DNA from: CAZJFH01 sp964545205
GTDB taxonomy: Bacteria; Pseudomonadota; Alphaproteobacteria; Rhodospirillales; Magnetospirillaceae
Reading direction: 5' to 3'
Assembly: GCA_964545205.1 (NCBI GenBank)
Contig: CAZJFH010000011.1
Location: 27,352-91,351, forward strand
Length of the DNA: 64,000 bases
Under the pieces are notes generated by a model, which saw only the letters and a list, made by a program, of their open reading frames with translations, was not told the origin of the DNA and did not search any database. Position 1 is the first letter of the stretch. The number at the start of each line of letters is the position of its first letter. The translations under genes were made by a program, and so were the position numbers. Shown here piece after piece: positions 42,379 to 50,624 of this stretch.

Positions 42379-42467
42379 GGGATCACCTCCTTTCTGCTGT
42401 TGAAGCCGGAACCAGATGTAAGGACGGGGGTGGGGCAGTGCAAGGACGCCGGCTTGCAACCGGACGT

Positions 42468-42530
42468 GAAACCCCATACTTTCGCGGCCACGGGGCGTAG
42501 CTCAGCCTGGTAGAGCGCCAGCTTTGGGAG
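42468..42530 (+). repeat. Left direct repeat of the tRNA-Pro island
   Basis: This 63-base segment is identical to 44060-44122 except for one base (C at 42479, G at 44071). It runs from 23 bases before the tRNA 5' end to the anticodon stem. Upstream the copies still share a TTGCAA -35-like box at the same distance (42454 and 44046) with diverged bases between. It is probably the attachment-site product of the insertion. Confidence 0.8.
42491..42530 (+). pseudogene. Truncated tRNA-Pro (5' half)
   Basis: The first 40 bases of tRNA-Pro(UGG), through the anticodon loop CTTTGGGAG, are present and then the sequence breaks off into island DNA (CATTGGAAGG). The 3' half and CCA end are missing. With its promoter-like upstream box it may still be transcribed as a tRNA fragment. 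Confidence 0.8.
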
Positions 42531-42745
42531 CATTGGAAGGCTTTGGGGTTTGCCTCCGACGTTTGGTGGTTTGTGCCCGCCAACCTGAGACGCGATACGC
42601 CTCCTCGAACGGCCTCTAAATCACCCGACTCGGATCCTCGTTCGAATTCGGATCGTCGTTCGCTGAGAGGTATCGAAGCCCATCTGCCTGGCCCCGCATT
42701 GACGGGAGATTTCGTGCGGTGGTGTCATCTTCAACGGAGGTTGCC

Positions 42746-43756
42746 GTGGCCGGTGAGAAGGTTTTTCAGGTGGTCGACGGTCGGCGTGTGCCAAAACCCG
42801 GCAACGAACGAGATCCCGCCCGGCGCTACTCACGGGTCCTCGATTGTTCGACGGGGGAAAGCTATTCGCTGGAGCTCACTCCAGAAGAAGAAATGGTCAT
42901 GGATGCTCGGTCAGAAAAATGGGAAAGCGAACGCCCGAAACGTGAGGCTTCGGAGCGGGCGCGCATCAAGGAAGAGGAGGAATTTAGGAGCTCACTGAAA
43001 TATGAGAATAGAATTGTAGCTTTTTTGGATGTCCTTGGGTGGAGCGATGCGATCACGAAATCGGAAAACGACGAGGATCTCGTAAGGACGCTTGGGGTGT
43101 GTGCGAAGAGTTTGCATGTGCAACAGTCTGCACACTATTGGATTAGAGAGTGTTTCGGAAGTGATGGGCCGCCTGGTAATGCTCATGTAACGCAATTTTC
43201 TGATTGTATTGTGTTGTCGGCAACTCCTGACCAATATGGCTTGGAGCAGATAGCTTGGAAGCTTCATTCTATATGCGACCTTATGCTTCGGAACGGATTT
43301 CTTGTGCGTGGTGCAATTACCGTTGGAAAGCTATTACATAGAGACCAAATGTGCTACGGGCCGGCCCTCATCGAAGCCTATGAGGCTGAGAAGAAAATAG
43401 CATATTATCCTCGTGTTGTGGTGATGCCTGATTTGGCCGGGTTCGTCGGTCAAGGCACAAGATACTATGACGGATGCGGTATGTTGCTCGGGTCAAATAA
43501 AACTTGGCGGAGTTGTAGTTTTGATGGTAGAGTATTTTTTGATTATCTGCAGCCGCCACTGGCGACAACGTTTAGCCATCCTTGTCCCGAGTATACTCGC
43601 AGCCATTTGCAGTTGGCGCGAAGAGTTGCCCTGAATGGCCTGCATATTGGAAAATCGAACCCTCATATTTACGCTAAGTACATTTGGTTTGCGAAGTACG
43701 TTAACGAAGTGATTGCCGAATATCCTTCGGTGGGTGTGGAAATGGTAGACATCTAA
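42746..43756 (+). CDS. AT-rich island gene; class III cyclase-like (palm) protein
   Basis: The start was placed at a GTG five bases after GGAGG; a GTG nine codons upstream has a poorer site. The 336-residue protein has a charged N-terminal helix (residues about 40-85, Glu/Arg/Lys-rich, possible coiled coil). The motif order then matches class III nucleotide cyclases: FLDVLGW with Asp95 as a possible first metal ligand, FSDCIVLSA with Asp153 as the second, RGAITVGKLL, and GPALIEAYEAEKK like the GD-x-VNxAxRLE helix. Whether it is catalytic is unproven. Codon use and base composition differ strongly from neighbours, so it was acquired. Isolated cyclase-like genes in islands often belong to signalling defence systems; no effector gene is beside it. 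Confidence 0.7.
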   Translation: MAGEKVFQVVDGRRVPKPGNERDPARRYSRVLDCSTGESYSLELTPEEEMVMDARSEKWESERPKREASERARIKEEEEFRSSLKYENRIVAFLDVLGWSDAITKSENDEDLVRTLGVCAKSLHVQQSAHYWIRECFGSDGPPGNAHVTQFSDCIVLSATPDQYGLEQIAWKLHSICDLMLRNGFLVRGAITVGKLLHRDQMCYGPALIEAYEAEKKIAYYPRVVVMPDLAGFVGQGTRYYDGCGMLLGSNKTWRSCSFDGRVFFDYLQPPLATTFSHPCPEYTRSHLQLARRVALNGLHIGKSNPHIYAKYIWFAKYVNEVIAEYPSVGVEMVDI

Positions 43757-44045
43757 AAACAACCGGCAGCGCACGCCCCCGACCTTAAGCTCACTGCCGA
43801 AATACGGGGGCTAGGTACAAGTATGCTCTGGTCCTTGGTTCGCGAAAACGATCAGCCGCCATGCCTTTGTGTGGCTTGCGCTGACATCGCCGCGTAGATC
43901 GCAATCGTCGCGCCTATTCGGGGGAAAGCGAGAACGGGTGCGGGAAACGCGGCGCCGCAGCACGCTGCGGGACTATTTCGGGACTCAAGATCCGCGATAC
44001 GCCGCAATGTTCCACGTCCGTGCATTCACGCCGGTTTCCGCCGCC
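43757..44045 (+). other. Gene-free right arm of the island
   Basis: About 290 bases between the cyclase-like gene and the second tRNA promoter region. Short ORFs exist but have no ribosome binding site or coding pattern. Base composition rises back to that of the chromosome toward the right. I see no integrase remnant and no hairpin of note. Confidence 0.4.
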
Positions 44046-44059
44046 TTGCAAATCCCCAG

Positions 44060-44122
44060 GAAACCCCATAGTTTCGCGGCCACGGGGCGTAGCTCAGCCT
44101 GGTAGAGCGCCAGCTTTGGGAG
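44060..44122 (+). repeat. Right direct repeat of the tRNA-Pro island
   Basis: This is the second copy of the 63-base repeat (see 42468-42530), 1592 bases away. It forms the upstream region and 5' half of the intact tRNA-Pro gene. The repeat ends at the base after the anticodon loop, consistent with an integrase that targets the anticodon region. Confidence 0.8.
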
Positions 44123-44159
44123 CTGGATGCCGGAGGTTCGAATCCTCTCGCCCCGACCA
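44083..44159 (+). tRNA. tRNA-Pro (anticodon UGG)
   Basis: The 77-base gene folds as a standard cloverleaf: acceptor arms CGGGGCG/CGCCCCG, D-loop AGCCTGGTAG, anticodon stem CCAGC/GCTGG around loop TTTGGGA (anticodon TGG), T-arm GGAGG-TTCGAAT-CCTCT, and an encoded 3' ACCA. It is the intact copy at the right edge of the island. Confidence 0.95.
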
Positions 44160-44249
44160 AGCCGCCGCGCGGTGCGCGCGGCGCCGAAACAGCTTTGCCG
44201 GCGGCGGCCGACGCGCTATGACTGCCGCGGCAATTCTATGGAGGTTGGG

Positions 44250-44546
44250 ATGCAGGTGCGCATCTATCGTCCCGCCCGCTCGGCGATGCAGTCGGGCAAG
44301 GCGAACAGCAAGCGCTGGGTTCTGGAGTTCGAGCCGCGCTGCGCCAAGGAGATCGACCCGCTGATGGGCTGGATCGGCTCGCGCGACACCAGCAACCAGG
44401 TCCGCCTGCGCTTCGCGACCAAGGACGACGCGGTCGCCTACGCCGAGCGCGAGGGCCTGGAATACAAGGTGTTCGACGACAAGCCGGCGCGGGTGATCAA
44501 GCCCAAGAGCTACGCCGACAACTTCCGCTACGACAAGATGGTCTGA
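44250..44546 (+). CDS. NADH dehydrogenase (complex I) accessory subunit, NDUFS4/18-kDa type
   Basis: This 98-residue protein is the alphaproteobacterial counterpart of mitochondrial NDUFS4, an accessory subunit of respiratory complex I at the matrix-side N-module. The domain is recognised by VRIYRPARSAMQSGKANSKRWVLEFEP, the MGWIGSRDTSNQVRLRFATKDDAVAYAEREGL segment and the end KPKSYADNFRYDKM. The ATG lies five bases after GGAGG. It stands alone between tRNA-Pro and tRNA-Arg. Confidence 0.9.
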   Translation: MQVRIYRPARSAMQSGKANSKRWVLEFEPRCAKEIDPLMGWIGSRDTSNQVRLRFATKDDAVAYAEREGLEYKVFDDKPARVIKPKSYADNFRYDKMV

Positions 44547-44557
44547 CACCCGCTTAC

Positions 44558-44634
<77 letters not shown>

Positions 44635-44868
44635 GAGTTTCTGCCGTTTTCGGCTTGGTTGCAGGTTGGATCGGTCGGAGCCTGCAACCACCCCCGGCGG
44701 CGCGGTCGCCGGATGAGGTTCGCGAACGCGCCGCTCGCCGATGCCTAGCCTCTGGCCAATTGGATGCGGCGTTGCCATAGTGCCTCACCGGGCCCTCGAG
44801 TTGGTGACGTGCGTACCGTTCGCCGCCTTGGGCTGTTGGCGATCCATTCAGGATCGTGGAGACCGCCG

Positions 44869-45087
44869 ATGCTCGACAAGAAAGACGTTGCCGATCTGGA
44901 CGAGATGTTCGAGGCCGTCTCGGACAGACTTGCCGCAGCTGTGCTGACGCAGACCTTCGTCGCCGCGCACAAGCTGACGCCCGACGAGGATGAACTGGTC
45001 GAGTTGTATCGGCACATGCTCCGGAAGATGCATGAGACTGAGGGCGGCGGCGGCGGCGGCGGCGGCGGCCCTGGGGCCGTCGTCTGA
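44869..45087 (+). CDS. Unrecognised 72-residue acidic protein with polyglycine tail
   Basis: The ATG is eight bases after GGAG. The protein is helical and acidic (LDKKDVADLDEMFEAVSDRLAAAVL ... LTPDEDELVELYRHMLRKMHETE), followed by a run of nine glycines and PGAVV. The polyglycine comes from a GGC tract that can slip in replication. It is the only gene between tRNA-Arg and its partial repeat. No family is recognised. Confidence 0.55.
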   Translation: MLDKKDVADLDEMFEAVSDRLAAAVLTQTFVAAHKLTPDEDELVELYRHMLRKMHETEGGGGGGGGGPGAVV

Positions 45088-45211
45088 CGGTCTGCGGGCG
45101 GCGCCCAGGCAGCGAACCGGAACCGGAACCCCTCTTGGTCGCCTGGACCTGGGAAACTGCCGGGGTCCGAATCACCCGCGGACGGACTTCGCCGGAAGGA
45201 CCCGTGGTCTC

Positions 45212-45235
45212 CTAAGCCGTGGGTCGCAGGTTCGA
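45212..45235 (+). repeat. Detached copy of the tRNA-Arg 3' half (possible att site)
   Basis: Twenty-four bases from the anticodon loop to the T-loop are identical to 44593-44616; TTCGAATCCCC continues briefly but the acceptor stem is missing. Bases 45088-45395 carry no gene apart from this fragment and a GC-rich leader of the next gene. Confidence 0.65.
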
Positions 45236-45395
45236 ATCCCCAGGTGAATGCGCGATCACTGCTCCGCCGTTCGGGTAACCACGGCGCGCGCGGTCTCGTC
45301 CCCATTGCGATCAGCCCGATGGTCGACCTGGACGCCAGGCGACGCGAGTCCCATGTCGCGCCAGAGAAGACAATCGGCTGCGGGAGGGAACGGGC

Positions 45396-47366
45396 ATGCG
45401 ACGCGCGACGCTATTCGCTTTGGGCATGTGGATCGTCTTCGCGGCGGCGCCGGCGGTGCGGGCGGAGATGGTCTACCTTCACCAGGCCGGCGAGTTCCGT
45501 CGCGTCGCCCTGGCCGAAGACGACGGGACGCTGATCCGGTTCCTGACGCCGCGGGACAGCCAGGCCTATCACCCCGAACTCAGCGCCGACGGCCGGTACG
45601 TGGCCTATTCCATCGGTACGATCCGTCCCGACCACGTCGACGTCGCCATTCACGTCCAGGACCTGCAGACCGGCGACGTCGAGGTCTGGACGCCCTCGGG
45701 CGATCAGTACATCCACGCCGAGTTTTCGGGCGACGGCGACTACCTCGCCTATAGCGGCCCGGTGGCGAAGCCGGACGCCGGGACCCGACAGGCGATCCAC
45801 CTCGTGCACTTGCCGACGGCCCGGGCGCAGGGGCCGGTTCGGACCGAAGTGCGGGACGGGCGCACCTACCGCTATTTCGAGCCGCGGACCGAGATCATTG
45901 CCGAGGAGGCTCAGGCATTCTTTCCGGCCCTGGCTTCGGACGGCTCCTTCGTCATCTATCATCGCACCAAAGACCTCGGCAGCCACGAGACGGCCAAGGA
46001 ACTGGTTCTGTTCGATCGTCGCGAGGGCACCGCCAAGCTGCTGACCGACGAAGGCGGACACGCCATGGTGCCGTCGCTGTCCTGGGACGACCACCACTTG
46101 GCCTACGCGGCCGTGGCCGACGGGCAATGGGACCTGCACGTGATGGATTTGCGCAGCGGCGACAGCCGTGCGCTCACCGACACTCCGGCCAAGGAGTTCA
46201 CCCCGATCTTCGCGCCTGACGGCTCGATCACCTACACGCACATCGAGTCTGCGTCGGAAGGCCGCCCGCCCGGGCTGGACCTGTACCGGATTCCCCGCGA
46301 GCAGGTTTTCCGGGCGGAAGCGAAGCCGAATCCGCAGCCTGTGGTCGCCGATCCGGCGGTGTCCGAATACGTGCCGGCGTTCAGCGGCGACGAAACGCTT
46401 ACGCTCGACGAACTGCCGCAACTCCCCGATCCGGCGCGCTCGTCCTTTGGCGCCACCGAGCACGGCGGCCGGATCTACGTCGCCGGTGGCCATCAGGGAC
46501 CGGAACACACCTATCCGCCGGAATCCTTCCTCGACCGGCTCGACATCTACGACACCGCCACCAAGACCTGGACCCGTGGCGCTTCGATGAGCGTGCCGCG
46601 CCACGGCTTCGAGATCGTGGCGCATGGCGGTTATCTCTACGCGTTCGGCGGTTTCGCCCATTCGGCCAAGCATCGGCCCGGCTGGCGGTCGCTGGACATC
46701 GTCGAGCGCTACGACATCGCCGCCGATCGCTGGGAAGTCCTGCCGCAACGCCTGCCGCGGCCGCGCTCGTCGAACGTGGCCGTGACGCTGGGTGGCAAGG
46801 TCTACCTGATCGGCGGCTGGGACAGCACCCCCCAGAGCGTGGGCGACAAGGAAGGCCGCTTCCATGCCGAGATCGACGTCTTCGATCTCGAGACGGAGAC
46901 GACGGCGACGTCGCCGCACCGCTTGCCCACGCCGCTGCGGCGCGCCTTCACCGCGGTCGACCACGACGGCGAGATCATCCTGCTCGGCGGCATCACCCAG
47001 GGCCGGTCGCATTTCGACTGGCTGGACAAGGTGACGGCGTTCCGGCCTGCGGACGGGCGCTGGCGGGAACTGCCGGCGCTTCCGTTCCCCACCTTCGCGC
47101 CGGGCGCCGGCGTCCACGACGGGCGGCTGTTTCTGTTCGGCGGCATGGCGCCCGGCGGGGCCTACCGCAACACCATTCATGCCCTGGATCTCGATCGTCC
47201 CGCCGCCTGGGCGAACACCGGGCGTTATCTGGCGGAGAACAAGGGCTTTCCGATCGTGGTCGGCCATCCTGACGGGGGCTTGGCGATCCTCGGCGGGCAT
47301 ACCTACCGGGCCGAGCCCGACGGCATCGTCGACACGCCGGTCGCCACCGTCGAACATCTGAAGTGA
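45396..47366 (+). CDS. Exported double beta-propeller protein (WD40-like/TolB plus Kelch)
   Basis: This 656-residue protein has a signal peptide (residues 1-23, ending AVRA). Residues about 25-320 contain TolB/PD40-like blades (HPELSADGRYVAYS, HAEFSGDGDYLAYSG, VPSLSWDDHHLAYAA, FTPIFAPDGSITYTH). Residues about 335-650 contain Kelch blades (GGRIYVAGG, GGYLYAFGGFA, GGKVYLIGGW, DGEIILLGGI, DGRLFLFGGM, DGGLAILGGHTY). The two propellers share one periplasmic chain, perhaps for sugar or protein binding. GGGAGG lies eight bases before the ATG. It lies just beyond the tRNA-Arg repeat; composition is like the chromosome. Confidence 0.8.
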   Translation: MRRATLFALGMWIVFAAAPAVRAEMVYLHQAGEFRRVALAEDDGTLIRFLTPRDSQAYHPELSADGRYVAYSIGTIRPDHVDVAIHVQDLQTGDVEVWTPSGDQYIHAEFSGDGDYLAYSGPVAKPDAGTRQAIHLVHLPTARAQGPVRTEVRDGRTYRYFEPRTEIIAEEAQAFFPALASDGSFVIYHRTKDLGSHETAKELVLFDRREGTAKLLTDEGGHAMVPSLSWDDHHLAYAAVADGQWDLHVMDLRSGDSRALTDTPAKEFTPIFAPDGSITYTHIESASEGRPPGLDLYRIPREQVFRAEAKPNPQPVVADPAVSEYVPAFSGDETLTLDELPQLPDPARSSFGATEHGGRIYVAGGHQGPEHTYPPESFLDRLDIYDTATKTWTRGASMSVPRHGFEIVAHGGYLYAFGGFAHSAKHRPGWRSLDIVERYDIAADRWEVLPQRLPRPRSSNVAVTLGGKVYLIGGWDSTPQSVGDKEGRFHAEIDVFDLETETTATSPHRLPTPLRRAFTAVDHDGEIILLGGITQGRSHFDWLDKVTAFRPADGRWRELPALPFPTFAPGAGVHDGRLFLFGGMAPGGAYRNTIHALDLDRPAAWANTGRYLAENKGFPIVVGHPDGGLAILGGHTYRAEPDGIVDTPVATVEHLK

Positions 47367-47506
47367 TCGCTTGACCAACGTCAAGGACTCCGCTGCGGCG
47401 TTTTGTCACAGTGACGGCGACCGTTGGCATCACGCAATGCGGCGGCGGAGAAGAGGGAGGGGCATCGAGGCGCGGGTCGAGCGGACGCTCCCCGCGCTTC
47501 TGCCGT

Positions 47507-48478
47507 TCAGGAGCCGGCGACCAGCGCCGGCCCGCCCAGGAACAGCCAGCCGAAATAGGCGGCGTAGACCGCCAGGAACAAGGCGCCCTCGCGCCGCGAC
47601 AGCCGCCAGCCGCTGCCCAGCAGCGGCAGCGCCGCCGCCGTGACCGCCAGCATCACCCAGATGTCGATCGCCATGATCTGCGGATCGACCGGGATCGGCG
47701 TCACCAGGGCGGTGATCGCCAGTATGCCCAGGATGTTGAAGATGCAGCTGCCGATCGCGTTGCCGACCGCGACGTCGGTGTGGCGGCGCCAGGCGGCGAT
47801 GATCGCGGTGGCGAGCTCGGGCAGCGAGGTGCCGACGGCGACCAGGGTCAGGCCGATCACCGCCTCGGGCACGCCGGCGGCGGTGGCGATCGACACCGCG
47901 CCGGCGACCAGCCAGCGGGCGCCCAGCACCAGCATCCCGACCCCGACCGCCACCGCCAGCCCGGCGGCCCAGGCCGGCATCGGCACGTCCGAGAACTCCT
48001 CGGCTTCCTTGGCGTGGATCGTCGCCGTGCGCTGGCGCCGCTCCCAGCCGTAGGTCAGCGCCACGTAGACGACCAGCCCGGCCAGCATGAACCCGCCGGC
48101 CCAGCGGTCGATGGTGCCGGTCATCGCCACCCGGGTCAGCACGATGGCGGCCAGCAACATGGCGGCGCCGTCGCGGAACACCACCGCCTTGCCGGCCTGC
48201 AAGGGATAGATCAGCGCGCCGACGCCCATGATCAGCAGGATGTTGGCGATGTTCGAGCCGACGACGTTGCCCAGCGCGATGTCCGGCTGCCCCGCCAGCG
48301 CCGCGTCCAGCGACACCACCAGCTCGGGCGCCGAGGTCGCCGCCCCGACGATCACCAATCCCACCACCAGCGGCGAAATCCCCCACCGCCGCGCCAACGC
48401 CACGGCGCCGCGCACCAGGGCCTCGCCGCCGACGAACAGCAGCACGAGGCCGGCGGCGGCGGCGATGTAGTCGTTCAT
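47507..48478 (-). CDS. Calcium/sodium antiporter, CaCA family (YrbG-like)
   Basis: This 323-residue, ten-helix exchanger is built from two inverted halves. The alpha-repeat motifs are visible: SAPELVVSLDAALAGQPDIALGNVVGSNIANILLIMG in the first half and TSLPELATAIIAAWRRHTDVAVGNAIGSCIFNILGIL in the second, carrying the ion-binding Glu/Asn residues. It should export Ca2+ in exchange for Na+. GAGG lies five bases before the ATG at 48478. It is a neighbour of, but separate from, the NLR operon. Confidence 0.87.
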   Translation of the reverse strand: MNDYIAAAAGLVLLFVGGEALVRGAVALARRWGISPLVVGLVIVGAATSAPELVVSLDAALAGQPDIALGNVVGSNIANILLIMGVGALIYPLQAGKAVVFRDGAAMLLAAIVLTRVAMTGTIDRWAGGFMLAGLVVYVALTYGWERRQRTATIHAKEAEEFSDVPMPAWAAGLAVAVGVGMLVLGARWLVAGAVSIATAAGVPEAVIGLTLVAVGTSLPELATAIIAAWRRHTDVAVGNAIGSCIFNILGILAITALVTPIPVDPQIMAIDIWVMLAVTAAALPLLGSGWRLSRREGALFLAVYAAYFGWLFLGGPALVAGS

Positions 48479-48589
48479 GTCGTCCTCTCGAAACCGCTGA
48501 CGATCCGCGCCGCGGCGTCGGCGCCGCGGCGGCCGGAGTATAGACCGCGTTGCGGCGCACGCCATCCCCGGTTGCGCCGGCGTAGGCGG

Positions 48590-50620
48590 TCAGGGGGGCG
48601 GCGGCAGGGCCTTGAGGTTTCGCCTTACGAGCACGGTGTTGGGGTGATCGGCGCCGAGCGCCTGCTCGAGGATCGCCAGGGCGCGCCGGTAGGCGTCGCG
48701 GGCTCCGGACCATTCGCCGACGTCGTGTAGCACCGTGCCGAGGTTGTTGAGGCGGTTGGCGATGATCGGGTGGGCCGGGCCTAAGGCAGCCTCGTCGATG
48801 GCGAGGGCGCGCCGGCAGGCGTCGCAGGCGGCGGTCAGCTCGCCGAGGTCGCGGAGCACCGTAGCCAAGTTGCTGAGGTCGGTGGCGACCTCCGGATGGT
48901 CCGGCCCGAAGGCGGCCTCGTCGATGGCGAGGGCGCGCCGGAAGGCGTCGCGGGCGGCGGGCAGGTTGCCGAGGGCGTGGAGTACCTCGCCCTGGTTGTT
49001 GAGGTCGACGGCGATCTTCGGGTGGTCCGGCCCGAACGCGGCCTCGTTGATGACGAGGGCGCGCCGGTAAGCGTCCTGGGCGGCGGTCGGCTCGTTGAGG
49101 TTGCGGAGCACCGTACCCAGGTTGTTCATGCAGGTGGCGACTTCCGGGTGGTTGAGCCCAAAGGCGGCCTCGGCGATGGCAAGGGTGCGCTGGAAGGCGT
49201 CGCGGGCGGCGGGATAGTCGGCGATCATCTGCAGGTGATAGCCGAGTTCGTTCAGCAGCGAGGCGGCGGCGGCGTGCTCGGCGACGTGGCGGAGATGGGC
49301 CTGCCAGAGGAGCAGCGGGCCGGGCAGGCCGCTCCGGTTCTGTTCGGCGGCGGCACCAAAGACGGCCTTTTCCACCGCGCTGCGGGCTGCGCCGGCATCC
49401 TCCGCGGTGTGGCGGGCGAAGGCGGCGAGGAGGCGGTGCAGCACCGGCGCGCCGTCGTCGTCGATCTCGACCAGCCCGAGTTCGGCGAGGCGGGCGAGGG
49501 CGTCGACGAGGCGGCGCTGCGCCGCCGCATCCGCCCAGTCGAGGCCGAGGGCGCGGGCCAGCAGCCACGGCGGAATTGGCTCGCCGGGCGCGAAATGGGC
49601 GGCGTGGTCGAAGGCGGCGCGGGCAAGGGCGTCCCCTGGCGCCTGCGCATCGAGGCGGCGGGTCGAGACGGTGAAGGTGCGGTGGACGTCGCTGCCCTGC
49701 CGGCCGCCGCCGCTTTCCGTCCAGGCCAGCGATGCGTGGTCCAGCAGCGGCGCCTGCCGCAGTTCCTCAAGGTATCGGGCGGGCCTGCCCGACTCGACTC
49801 TGCGATAGCGCGCCAGATAGCGGCCGGCGAGATGCAGGGCCAGCGGGAAATCGCCCAGCTCGGCGGCGATGGCGTCGAGATCGCGATCGTCCGCCGCCAG
49901 GTCGGGCCGGTGGCGGCGCAGCAGGGCGATGCTGTCGCCGCGGGCCAGCGTCTGCAGCGGCAGCGCCGTCAGGCCGAGTTCGGCCGGCCATTCGGCGCGG
50001 CGGCCGGTCAGGATCACCCGGCATTCGCCGGCCGGCGGACACCAGGCGCGGAACAGCTCGGGGTCCTCGCAATTGTCGAACACCAGCAGGCGCGGCAGGC
50101 CATCCTGCCAGCGCGCCGAGACCAGCCCGACCTGGGTCTCCAGCGGCAGGCCGCCATAGCCGTCGTGGAGCCCGAGGCCGTTGCCGCATCTGGCGATCTC
50201 GCCCGGCACCGCCGCCGGATCGGCGAAGGACAGCCAGAACACGCCGCCTTTGAAATGGCGGCCGTAGCGCCACACGGCTTCGATGGCGAGCTGGCTCTTG
50301 CCGATGCCGCCGGCGCCGGTGACCACCGGGCTCTGACCGATCGCCGCGGCGCCGCCGTGCTTCAGCACGCGCGCCAGCGTCCGCAGCTCGTCGTCGCGGC
50401 CGACGAACTGGCGGTTGGGCTGGTGCGGCATGACCGAGCCGGCCGGCGGCGGCACCGGGCCCGGCACCGCCTCCAGCGGCAGATCTTCCAGCACCGCCGC
50501 CGCCGCGTGCACCGCCGCCGCCGCGACCGGGTCCCGCGGCGCCGTCTGGTAGACGTTGACGATGGCCGTCGACTGGCCGCTGGCGGCGGCGTTGAACTGG
50601 CCGGCGACGCTCTGGTTCAT
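48590..50620 (-). CDS. NB-ARC/TPR NLR-like protein with N-terminal amyloid-type motif (NLR 1)
   Basis: This is a 676-residue STAND ATPase. Residues 3-22 are a Gly/Asn/Ser motif (Q3, V5, G7, N10-A11, S17-T18-A19, V21-N22) identical in spacing to those of the two upstream genes. An NB-ARC follows: Walker A TGAGGIGKSQL (Lys108), Walker B RLLVFDNCEDPE, the sensor-like VILTGRR and GLPL-type LGDFPLALHLAGRYLARY. A helical domain comes next (about 320-420), then about five 42-residue TPR units (AIDEAAFGPDHPEVATDLSNLATVL type) as putative sensor. It starts four bases after the Bell-like gene, as the last gene of the operon. Ligand and trigger are unknown; function is inferred from architecture. Confidence 0.85.
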   Translation of the reverse strand: MNQSVAGQFNAAASGQSTAIVNVYQTAPRDPVAAAAVHAAAAVLEDLPLEAVPGPVPPPAGSVMPHQPNRQFVGRDDELRTLARVLKHGGAAAIGQSPVVTGAGGIGKSQLAIEAVWRYGRHFKGGVFWLSFADPAAVPGEIARCGNGLGLHDGYGGLPLETQVGLVSARWQDGLPRLLVFDNCEDPELFRAWCPPAGECRVILTGRRAEWPAELGLTALPLQTLARGDSIALLRRHRPDLAADDRDLDAIAAELGDFPLALHLAGRYLARYRRVESGRPARYLEELRQAPLLDHASLAWTESGGGRQGSDVHRTFTVSTRRLDAQAPGDALARAAFDHAAHFAPGEPIPPWLLARALGLDWADAAAQRRLVDALARLAELGLVEIDDDGAPVLHRLLAAFARHTAEDAGAARSAVEKAVFGAAAEQNRSGLPGPLLLWQAHLRHVAEHAAAASLLNELGYHLQMIADYPAARDAFQRTLAIAEAAFGLNHPEVATCMNNLGTVLRNLNEPTAAQDAYRRALVINEAAFGPDHPKIAVDLNNQGEVLHALGNLPAARDAFRRALAIDEAAFGPDHPEVATDLSNLATVLRDLGELTAACDACRRALAIDEAALGPAHPIIANRLNNLGTVLHDVGEWSGARDAYRRALAILEQALGADHPNTVLVRRNLKALPPPP

Positions 50621-50624
50621 CGCG

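Larger units (their letters stand above)
42531..44122 (+). mobile_element. 1.6-kb genomic island inserted at tRNA-Pro
   Basis: The segment between the truncated and the intact tRNA-Pro copies, bounded by the 63-base direct repeats, carries one clearly AT-rich gene (42746-43756) in otherwise GC-rich DNA. No integrase gene is present, so this is either a satellite that used an integrase in trans or a remnant of a larger island. Neither flank has a classic inverted repeat or transposase. The intact tRNA at the right edge keeps the cell's tRNA-Pro function. Confidence 0.7.
44635..45235 (+). mobile_element. Small insertion remnant at tRNA-Arg
   Basis: The 0.6-kb segment between tRNA-Arg and a detached 24-base copy of its 3' half (CTAAGCCGTGGG...TTCGA) has the layout left by tRNA-targeting integration. 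It holds one small gene (44869-45087) and no integrase. Base composition is near that of the chromosome, so the event is old or the donor was similar. Confidence 0.5.

Noticed and set aside
42380..42395. Possible fragment of a 16S rRNA 3' end (GGATCACCTCCTTTCT on the plus strand)
   Set aside because: Only about 16 bases match and nothing else of rRNA is near; the position before a GTG on the other strand fits a Shine-Dalgarno sequence better.
45212..45240. A complete second tRNA-Arg
   Set aside because: Only the anticodon-to-T-loop part is present; no acceptor or D-arm can be formed.
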